From Candidatus Roizmanbacteria bacterium RIFCSPHIGHO2_02_FULL_43_11 (GTDB lineage Bacteria > Patescibacteriota > Microgenomatia > UBA1406 > HO2-37-13b): a stretch of 6,262 nt of DNA. This document shows positions 1-4,508 of the stretch, one piece after another. The first letter of the stretch is position 1. Every line of letters begins with the position of its first letter. The stretch covers positions 1 to 6,262 of the forward strand of contig MFZT01000023.1 in NCBI GenBank assembly GCA_001789515.1, written 5' to 3'. The position numbers were made by a program, and so were the translations under genes. Below the pieces are notes generated by a model. That model was not told the DNA's origin and did not search any database. It worked only from the letters and a program-made list of their open reading frames with translations.

Positions 1-91
1 ACATTGTGCTGCTACAAAGCCTTTAAGCTCTGACTGCCTCCATACCTGAGCGAGCATTGCGATCAAGATACATACCACTATCAAACCATTG

Positions 92-97
92 TATAAT
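92..97 (+). promoter_or_regulatory. -10 box of the trpS promoter
   Basis: A perfect TATAAT lies nine bases before the ATG of trpS at 107. Counting the usual distance from the -10 box puts transcription start near 104, so the mRNA would begin only about three bases before the start codon. I see no convincing -35 box at 16-18 bp (the bases there read about TACATA). A TTGCGA at 57-62 is much too far away. No Shine-Dalgarno sequence could fit between the predicted start and the ATG. The box is seen directly; its activity and the near-leaderless transcript are inferred. Confidence 0.6.
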
Positions 98-106
98 ACA
101 CATCAT

Positions 107-1117
107 ATGACATCTGCACATTCTCGCGTAAGCTTTTCCGGTATCAAACCAAGTGGTGAGGTTCATCTGGGTAACTACATTGGAGCAGTCAAGCAATGGG
201 TAACGTTTCAAGAAAATATGAAACCCGGAGATGTCCTCATTTTCCCGATCGTAGATTTACACGCAATAACCGTGCCATTTGAGCCACTGGAATTGCGCGA
301 AAGATTGGTGGATCTCGTATGCTGGCTTATGGCATCTGGCCTTGATCCGAAAAAGGTCATAATGTTTGTCCAGTCTGAAAACCCGGACCACCCATACCTA
401 GCCTGGCTTTTTAATTGCATTACTCCCATGGGCTGGCTTGAGCGCATGACTCAGTATAAGGACAAAGCTCGGGTGCAAGGCCAGCGCGTTTCTGTGGGGC
501 TCTTTGACTACCCAAGTCTTATGGCTGCGGATATACTTTTGTATGACACGCATGACGTGCCTGTTGGTGAGGATCAAAAACAGCATGTAGAGTTGGCGAG
601 GAATATTGCAGAAAGGTTTAACAGGCTCTATGGGCAAACATTTCAAGTGCCAAATGTTGTGCTGAAACAAGAAGGCGCACGACTAATGAGCCTGCAGGAT
701 CCTACAAAAAAAATGAGCAAATCTGATGAAGATAAGGCAGGTTGCATCTTGCTCAAGGATGACGCAGATACCATTCGTCAAAAGATAAAACGTGCAGTGA
801 CAGACTCAGGCAATGAAATTCATGCAGGAAAGGACAAACCAGCTCTCACAAATCTCATGGTCATATACAGTGAGTTTAGTGGAAAGTCACTTCAAGAGAT
901 TGAGGCTCTCTATCAAGGAAAAGGTTACAACGAATTTAAACTTGATCTGGCTGAAATTGTAGTAGAAGGGTTTGCTCCTGTACAGGAAAAGTATAGGGCT
1001 CTGAAAAAAGATCAAGCTGCTGTTGGGAGAGCTCTTTCCGATGGGCTTAAAAACGCCCGTGCAATATCTTCTGAAAAAATCAAACAGGTCCAAAAGGCAA
1101 TGGGCTTAGAAAAATAA
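107..1117 (+). CDS. trpS: Tryptophanyl-tRNA synthetase
   Basis: Cytosolic class I aminoacyl-tRNA synthetase that activates tryptophan with ATP and charges tRNA-Trp. The 336-residue length is normal for the bacterial enzyme. The HIGH-type ATP signature appears as KPSGEVHLGNY (residues 14-24). Next come the CITPMGWLERMTQYKDK segment (104-120), the DYPSLMAADILLY helix (134-146), the GEDQKQH motif (154-160) and KMSKS (202-206, in RLMSLQDPTKKMSKS). All catalytic signatures are intact. I chose ATG at 107 because it puts the Rossmann fold start (VSFSGIKPSG) at the usual distance. The longer in-frame TTG start at 89 would overlap the TATAAT box and adds only YNTHH-like residues. No ribosome-binding site precedes it, which fits a leaderless or near-leaderless mRNA. 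leuS follows 44 bp downstream with its own promoter-like sequence, so the two need not be one operon. I see no T-box or trp leader upstream, but only 106 bases are visible. Identification is firm; the start choice is strong but inferred. Confidence 0.96.
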   Translation: MTSAHSRVSFSGIKPSGEVHLGNYIGAVKQWVTFQENMKPGDVLIFPIVDLHAITVPFEPLELRERLVDLVCWLMASGLDPKKVIMFVQSENPDHPYLAWLFNCITPMGWLERMTQYKDKARVQGQRVSVGLFDYPSLMAADILLYDTHDVPVGEDQKQHVELARNIAERFNRLYGQTFQVPNVVLKQEGARLMSLQDPTKKMSKSDEDKAGCILLKDDADTIRQKIKRAVTDSGNEIHAGKDKPALTNLMVIYSEFSGKSLQEIEALYQGKGYNEFKLDLAEIVVEGFAPVQEKYRALKKDQAAVGRALSDGLKNARAISSEKIKQVQKAMGLEK

Positions 1118-1125
1118 CTTCTACT

Positions 1126-1152
1126 TTGAGAAAAATAAATTACTGATATGAT
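1126..1152 (+). promoter_or_regulatory. Extended -10 promoter of leuS
   Basis: The trpS-leuS gap contains TTGAGA (1126-1131, five of six matches to the -35 consensus). Fifteen bases later TGATATGAT (1144-1152) forms an extended -10 (TGnTATGAT). The predicted transcription start is near 1159, three bases before the leuS ATG at 1162, the same geometry as at trpS. The short 15-bp spacer is suboptimal, but an extended -10 can compensate for that. Nothing resembling an intrinsic terminator lies between trpS and this element, so read-through from trpS is also possible. Confidence 0.6.
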
Positions 1153-1161
1153 GTAAGCACT

Positions 1162-3744
1162 ATGAAGACACAACGCTTTGAGCCTTCATTATTTGAGAAG
1201 CACATACAAGAACTCTGGGAGAAGGAAAATGTATATCAGACTACACCTAAAGTGGATCAAAATAGTAAGGCCTATGTATTGGTCATGTTCCCATACCCAT
1301 CCGGATATGGTCTCCACACCGGCCATGCACGAATTTACACAGGAACGGATGTCCTCGCACGATTTTATCGCATGCAAGGCAAAGCTGTTTTGCACCCAAT
1401 GGGCTGGGATGCTTTTGGTCTGCCTGCTGAAAACGCTGCTATCAAGGCCCATAAGAACCCTCAGGATATTGTGCCAGGGAATATCACGAACTTCAAAAAT
1501 CAATTCAGACTTTTGGGAATGTCATATGACTGGAGCAAGGAAATCAACACCACTGATCCGAAATATTATGCAGTAACACAATATCTTTTTCTGCAGTTCT
1601 ATAAACATGGCTTGCTCTACAAAAAAGACACACCTGTATTCTATTGCCCATTTTGCAAAACAGGACTTGCTCAGGAGGAGGTCATGGGGGATGGGACTCA
1701 TGAAAGATGTGGAAATGTAGTTGAAAAACGTAATTTGCCACAGTGGATGTTTCGTATCACAGAGTATGCAGACAGCCTGCTTGAAGGCCTCAAAGGTCTT
1801 GATTGGCCAACGGGCATTTTGGAGATGCAGAAAAATTGGATTGGCAGGAAAGAGGGGATTGATATTACGTATAACATTGAAGGAATGTCTGAGACTGTGA
1901 CCTGTTTCACAACCCGTCCAGACACAAATTTTGGGGCAACATTTGTGGTGATCGCTCCCGAGCACCCGTTGGTGAGTACACTAGACAAGCCAGACGTGAA
2001 GGAATATGTAGAAACTGTTCTTGCAAAAACTGAACGTGAGCGCTTATCAGACGGAAAGAAAAAAACAGGCGTTTTCACAGGTTTGTATGCAATCAATAAG
2101 CTCAATGGCAGGCGCATGCCTATCTGGATCTCTGATTTTGTTCTTATGAATGTTGGGACAGGTGCTGTTGTTGGTGTCCCTGGCAATGACAAACGGGATT
2201 TTGAATTTGCGCAAGCAATGGGGATGCCTGTCGTACGGGTTGTTGTTGGGTCAAATGGGGATACGTCCGATATCACACGTCTGCAACAAGTTCAGGAAGA
2301 GACTGGCACAATGATCAATTCAGAGTTTCTGGATGGAAAAGATATTCATGAGGCAACGAATGTTATGATGGATCACCTAGAGGCAAAGGGTTGGGGCAAG
2401 CGGACAGTCAGCTATCACGTGCGCGATTGGATCTTCTCCCGCCAGCGATACTGGGGAGAGCCGATCCCAATGGTTTACTGCAAGGCATGTGCAGGCCAAA
2501 AAATTTCGTATTGGGATTGTGACATTGCAAAAGATGATGATTTGAGGCTTGACAAAGGTCTAAAAAATAAGACATTTAACGCTATGGTTAAAGAGATAAA
2601 AGATACCATGTATGGATGGTTTCCCGTTTTAGCGGCGGAACTTCCGCTTGAATTGCCATATTTAGAGTCCTATGAGCCTACAGAAACAGGGGAGTCACCT
2701 CTTGTGCAGGCAAACGAGTGGGTGGACACAACCTGCCCGGTTTGCAAAGGCCCGGCACGACGGGAGACCGATACTATGCCCAATTGGGCCGGTTCGTGCT
2801 GGTATTTCCTAGCATTTTCCATTGCTGAGGAACTTGGGAAACAGGCGCCAGAAGAGTTGCTCGCAAAGGCTTGCCAGCAGAGCTGGATGCCGGTTGACTG
2901 GTATATTGGTGGGGCAGAGCATGCTGTGTTGCATCTGCTCTATGCACGGTTCTGGATGCATATCCTAAATGATCTAGGCTCTGTGACATTCCGAGAGCCA
3001 TTCACCCGATTGCGCAATGTGGGCATGGTTTTGGCAGCGGATGGTCGTAAAATGTCAAAGTCGTGGGGGAATGTCATAAACCCTGATGATATCATACATG
3101 AGTACGGAACTGATGCTCTGCGGGTCTATGAAATGTTCATGGCCCCGTTCAGCCAGGAGATTGCCTGGTCAACCCAAACCCTCCAGGGAGCGTACCGCTT
3201 TATTCGTCGAATTTGGCATATATATCATGATTCTGCTAAGATAACTAAAGACCCATCTCAAGAAGCTAAAAAGCTTATTTCAGAGCTCCAAAGGACAATC
3301 AAGAAGATTAGCACAGACACACCAGACGTGAAGTTTAATACAAGCATAGCATCGGCTATGGAGTTTCTCAACTTGTGGGAAGAGCCTGGTGCTGCACTTT
3401 CACAGGCCCACGCCAAGGACTTCCTCAAGCTGCTTGCGCCATATGCTCCATTTATCACAGACTATCTCTGGCGCGAAGTTTTAGGCGAAGGAAACTCGAT
3501 ACACCTGGCAAGTTGGCCGAATGTTGACCAGTCGGCTCTTATCAAAACTGATAGTGAGTTGCCAGTACAGGTAAACGGCAAGGTGCGCGATCGTATCATG
3601 ATCTTTCCAGAAGCTCTACAAGAGGAAGCTCTTGCAAAAGCACTTGACTCTGCTAAAATTCAAGCATGGATTGCTGGCAAAAACTACACGACCGTGTATG
3701 TCAAGGGAAAAATTTTGAACTTTGTGATAGAGGAGGTGAAGTGA
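1162..3744 (+). CDS. leuS: Leucyl-tRNA synthetase
   Basis: Class Ia synthetase that charges tRNA-Leu in the cytosol and hydrolyses mischarged tRNA in a separate editing domain. At 860 aa it has the typical bacterial length. Visible parts in order: N-terminal catalytic half with PYPSGYGLHTGH (HIGH = HTGH, 52-55); a zinc knuckle with CPFC (162-165) and C183 in HERC; a CP1 editing domain with TTRPDT (250-255) and GTGAVVGVPGNDKRDFEFA (332-350); a return to the catalytic core at DWIFSRQRYWGEPIP (422-436); a second cysteine pair set, CKAC (440-443) and CPVC (525-528); MPNWAGSCWYF (539-549); KMSKS (630-634); then the anticodon-binding helical domain and C-terminal domain (VNGKVRDR, 804-811). All signatures are intact. 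About 35 extra-looking residues (447-483) separate CKAC from the usual GWFPV segment. In the editing loop, Asn342 stands where a His is common (GHD or AHD). ATG 1162 is the first possible start after an in-frame TGA at 1144 and has no ribosome-binding site. The stop lies one base before the next gene. Confidence 0.97.
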   Translation: MKTQRFEPSLFEKHIQELWEKENVYQTTPKVDQNSKAYVLVMFPYPSGYGLHTGHARIYTGTDVLARFYRMQGKAVLHPMGWDAFGLPAENAAIKAHKNPQDIVPGNITNFKNQFRLLGMSYDWSKEINTTDPKYYAVTQYLFLQFYKHGLLYKKDTPVFYCPFCKTGLAQEEVMGDGTHERCGNVVEKRNLPQWMFRITEYADSLLEGLKGLDWPTGILEMQKNWIGRKEGIDITYNIEGMSETVTCFTTRPDTNFGATFVVIAPEHPLVSTLDKPDVKEYVETVLAKTERERLSDGKKKTGVFTGLYAINKLNGRRMPIWISDFVLMNVGTGAVVGVPGNDKRDFEFAQAMGMPVVRVVVGSNGDTSDITRLQQVQEETGTMINSEFLDGKDIHEATNVMMDHLEAKGWGKRTVSYHVRDWIFSRQRYWGEPIPMVYCKACAGQKISYWDCDIAKDDDLRLDKGLKNKTFNAMVKEIKDTMYGWFPVLAAELPLELPYLESYEPTETGESPLVQANEWVDTTCPVCKGPARRETDTMPNWAGSCWYFLAFSIAEELGKQAPEELLAKACQQSWMPVDWYIGGAEHAVLHLLYARFWMHILNDLGSVTFREPFTRLRNVGMVLAADGRKMSKSWGNVINPDDIIHEYGTDALRVYEMFMAPFSQEIAWSTQTLQGAYRFIRRIWHIYHDSAKITKDPSQEAKKLISELQRTIKKISTDTPDVKFNTSIASAMEFLNLWEEPGAALSQAHAKDFLKLLAPYAPFITDYLWREVLGEGNSIHLASWPNVDQSALIKTDSELPVQVNGKVRDRIMIFPEALQEEALAKALDSAKIQAWIAGKNYTTVYVKGKILNFVIEEVK
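3731..3739 (+). promoter_or_regulatory. Strong Shine-Dalgarno inside the leuS 3' end
   Basis: AGGAGGTGA, a near-perfect anti-16S match, sits in the last codons of leuS (Glu-Glu-Val). The AGGAGG core ends nine bases before the GTG at 3746. It decides the start of the downstream small gene, since the ATG at 3744 is followed immediately by a TGA. It is the best ribosome-binding site in the window. It shows that this organism uses Shine-Dalgarno initiation for genes inside transcripts, in contrast to trpS and leuS. Confidence 0.85.
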
Positions 3745-3745
3745 T

Positions 3746-4045
3746 GTGAGTAAGGAAAAAGAGTATGAGTTTCTGTGCAATGCTACCTACGATGATGACG
3801 CCGCTCCTCCCTATATTGAGGCAATGAGAGGGATCGTGGATACTCCTGTAGAAAGGCCTGCTCTCTCGGGTAACATATATGATGAAGCGCGGTTTAATAG
3901 AAGAGAAAAAATGAGAGGACTGTGTAAGCGATATGCTGAACTATGCAGACAATTCGGGCCTGAGCTGGGAGAATCGTATTTTGCGTATGTACATGGTAGT
4001 GAGGTTTTCTATCTGATGTATTCAGTATTCACAAGGAGCAGATGA
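3746..4045 (+). CDS. Hypothetical protein, 99 aa (frame as it stands)
   Basis: This is the product expected if no frameshift correction occurs. It starts at GTG 3746 nine bases after AGGAGG and ends at TGA 4043-4045. It is rich in charged residues, has two cysteines in the middle (GLCKRY and ELCRQF, a C-x7-C spacing within a basic helix), and has an aromatic stretch near the end (YFAYVHGSEVFYLMYS). The last six residues (VFTRSR) follow the heptamer duplication and are probably out of the ancestral frame. There is no signal peptide and no recognised domain. Base composition resembles its neighbours, so nothing suggests recent transfer. Function is unknown. Confidence 0.65.
   Translation: MSKEKEYEFLCNATYDDDAAPPYIEAMRGIVDTPVERPALSGNIYDEARFNRREKMRGLCKRYAELCRQFGPELGESYFAYVHGSEVFYLMYSVFTRSR
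4018..4031 (+). repeat. Perfect tandem heptamer (GTATTCA)x2
   Basis: GTATTCA occurs twice back to back. Seven is not a multiple of three, so the second copy moves the reading frame of the small gene by +1 and leads to a TGA twelve bases later. Two-copy tandem repeats of this size typically arise by replication slippage and can revert. A single sequencing miscall would not create a perfect 7-bp duplication, although an assembly error is possible. Confidence 0.9.
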
Positions 4046-4047
4046 TG
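4033..4047 (+). promoter_or_regulatory. Internal Shine-Dalgarno with ATGATG at the premature stop
   Basis: AAGGAG (4033-4038) precedes two overlapping start codons, ATG 4042 and ATG 4045, which overlap the TGA that ends the 99-aa frame (ATGATG contains TGA). ATG 4045 is six bases from AAGGAG, a good distance. The frame opened there is only seven codons long (MTNPQWL) and stops at TGA 4066-4068, overlapping ATG 4068. The arrangement could allow reinitiation toward the downstream fragment, or it may be chance purine-rich coding sequence (Gln-Gly-Ala in the ancestral frame). Confidence 0.35.
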
Positions 4048-4067
4048 ACGAATCCTCAGTGGCTGTG

Positions 4068-4208
4068 ATGATGCTGCAAGGCGCCACTGAAAGATTTGCC
4101 AAGGTCCTCGTGGCAATGGGGCGCATACCCAGTTTAGCTGTGATCGCAAAAACAGCAGAGCTGCAGGCTGTCCAGGAAGTTGTGCTGCATGCAAACCGTA
4201 GCAGGTGA
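4068..4208 (+). CDS. Downstream 46-aa fragment of the split gene
   Basis: The frame from ATG ATG at 4068/4071 reads MMLQGATERFAKVLVAMG and continues through IPSLAVIAKTAELQ to HANRSR. This regular amphipathic, Ala/Val-rich helical pattern looks like genuine coding sequence. The same frame is open upstream to 4017, so it most likely is the C-terminal part of the gene that begins at 3746. Independent translation would need reinitiation, because no good Shine-Dalgarno lies directly before 4068. Listed separately because it is the coding remnant on the far side of the frameshift. Confidence 0.4.
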   Translation: MMLQGATERFAKVLVAMGRIPSLAVIAKTAELQAVQEVVLHANRSR

Positions 4209-4255
4209 CTGCGGAAGCGGTAACCCACTGTAGCTGATTTCTAGGCAGGTGACTG
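4201..4255 (+). repeat. Two direct copies of GCAGGTGACTG
   Basis: The 11-mer occurs at 4201-4211 and 4245-4255, 44 bp apart. Both are preceded by TAG or TAGG, so similarity extends slightly (TAG-CAGGTGACTG versus TAGGCAGGTGACTG). The first copy contains the stop codon of the split gene; the second lies in non-coding DNA ten bases before the -10 box upstream of tRNA-Lys. It could be an old short duplication or a binding site. Confidence 0.55.
4204..4225 (+). other. Hairpin with GGAA tetraloop after the split gene
   Basis: GGTGACTGC (4204-4212) pairs with GCGGTAACC (4217-4225), leaving a GGAA loop (4213-4216, a GNRA-type tetraloop). The stem has one G-A mismatch and one G-U pair. No U-rich tract follows, so it is not a canonical intrinsic terminator. 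It could stabilise the 3' end of the upstream mRNA. I compared it with the signal-recognition-particle RNA hairpin, which also has a GGAA loop, but the surrounding conserved bases do not match. Confidence 0.35.
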
Positions 4256-4264
4256 AAAGGGGAT

Positions 4265-4273
4265 GTGATACAA
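4265..4273 (+). promoter_or_regulatory. Extended -10 promoter for tRNA-Lys
   Basis: TGATACAAT matches the extended -10 pattern (TGnTAnAAT). Transcription would start near 4280, giving a leader of about 80 bases before the tRNA. No good -35 box is present; the nearest candidate, TAGGCA (4242-4247), is 20 bp away. This is the only promoter-like element between the small gene and the tRNA. Confidence 0.45.
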
Positions 4274-4319
4274 TGAAGGCGAGAGTTTTCCCTAGAAGCA
4301 GTCTCTAAAGCCTAATTGG

Positions 4320-4347
4320 CTCATATTGATGACAGCACGTATATGAG
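4320..4347 (+). other. 7-bp inverted repeat upstream of tRNA-Lys
   Basis: CTCATAT (4320-4326) and ATATGAG (4341-4347) are perfect inverted repeats around a 14-base loop, ending 14 bp before the tRNA. In RNA this would form a hairpin in the precursor leader. It shares bases 4320-4321 with a second small hairpin (4309-4321), so the two cannot form fully together. No U tract follows. It could be a processing signal or an operator; no function can be assigned. Confidence 0.4.
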
Positions 4348-4361
4348 AGATAACTTCTAAT

Positions 4362-4433
4362 GGGCCGGTAGCTCAGCGGTAGAGCAGGGGCCTTTTAAGC
4401 CCTTGGTCGTGGGTTCGATTCCCTCCCGGCTCA
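4362..4433 (+). tRNA. tRNA-Lys (anticodon TTT)
   Basis: The 72-base cloverleaf can be drawn in full. The acceptor stem GGGCCGG pairs with CCGGCTC (one G-U pair at 2-71). The D arm GCTC-AGCGGTA-GAGC, anticodon arm GGGGC-CTTTTAA-GCCCT with TTT at 4394-4396, variable loop TGGTC and T arm GTGGG-TTCGATT-CCCTC follow. A is the discriminator base. TTT reads lysine codons AAA and AAG. The T stem has one U-U mismatch (50-64), while the other four pairs are sound. The 3' CCA is not encoded (CTT follows), so it must be added by CCA-adding enzyme. An extended -10 lies about 90 bp upstream, and no clear terminator follows. It sits alone between protein genes. Confidence 0.93.
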
Positions 4434-4491
4434 CTTTACCGGGCTCATGTTTATTTATTAAGGCCCTGAAGATGATTAATAGTACCCATAG

Positions 4492-4500
4492 CATAAAAAT
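4492..4500 (+). promoter_or_regulatory. Possible weak -10 before the M16 peptidase gene
   Basis: CATAAAAAT lies nine to eleven bases before the ATG at 4509, the position where trpS and leuS carry their -10 boxes. Matches to TATAAT are only four of six in any register and no -35 box is evident. There is no Shine-Dalgarno, and in-frame TAA at 4494 rules out an earlier start. It is reported because the spacing matches the near-leaderless pattern. Transcription could equally read through from the tRNA. Confidence 0.3.
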
Positions 4501-4508
4501 ACACTTGC

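Larger units (their letters stand above)
3746..4208 (+). pseudogene. Unknown small gene, split by a 7-bp tandem duplication
   Basis: I do not recognise a family. The reading frame opened at GTG 3746 stops at TGA 4043-4045. The +1 frame then continues as coding-like sequence to TGA 4206-4208. Between them, GTATTCA is perfectly duplicated in tandem (4018-4024 and 4025-4031), and seven bases shift the frame by exactly the amount needed. Removing one copy joins the halves without a stop: FYLMYS (frame 1) runs into QGADDDESSVAV and then MMLQGATERFAKVLVAMG, giving a 151-residue protein. That product would be soluble, with no signal peptide or membrane segment, an acidic N-terminal patch (YDDDAAPP), a basic helix near residues 50-68 and a helical C-terminal part. 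A strong ribosome-binding site and a one-base gap tie translation to leuS. The frame and duplication are seen directly. Whether the gene is dead, switchable or rescued in translation is inference. Confidence 0.7.
4209..4361 (+). other. Non-coding spacer and leader before tRNA-Lys
   Basis: This 153-bp stretch has no credible gene. It holds the second copy of an 11-bp direct repeat, an extended -10 box (4265-4273), a small hairpin AGCC-TAATT-GGCT (4309-4321) and a 7-bp inverted repeat (4320-4326 with 4341-4347). The best open frame (ATG 4273, 11 codons) looks random. I find no match to tmRNA, RNase P RNA, SRP RNA or a T-box. Confidence 0.6.

Noticed and set aside
1..49. Possible 3' end of an upstream gene (a frame ending at TGA 47-49, another at TAA 24-26)
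   Set aside because: Too short to recognise any protein; both frames would look like this by chance.
89..106. Upstream TTG start for trpS (six extra residues)
   Set aside because: The TTG overlaps the TATAAT box, has no ribosome-binding site and adds residues unlike the N terminus of the family.
23..211. Minus-strand 62-codon frame over the trpS start
   Set aside because: It lies mostly antisense to trpS, has no ribosome-binding site and no recognisable features.
1698..2276. Long minus-strand frame (192 codons) inside leuS
   Set aside because: Serine/threonine-rich shadow of the strongly conserved LeuRS editing domain, with no initiation signal.
4040..4046. prfB-like programmed +1 frameshift at AGA-TGA as the main explanation of the broken gene
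   Set aside because: The tandem heptamer explains the frame change directly and the prfB slippery codon and spacing are not reproduced; kept only as an alternative in the findings.
4204..4225. SRP RNA or other known structured RNA because of the GGAA-capped hairpin
   Set aside because: The conserved bases flanking the SRP tetraloop are missing and the hairpin is short.
4009..4228. Minus-strand frames over the split gene
   Set aside because: No good ribosome-binding site and compositionally odd; the + strand explains the coding signal better.
4439..4468. Intrinsic terminator after tRNA-Lys (GGGC...GCCC)
   Set aside because: Only four base pairs around a 16-base loop and no U tract.
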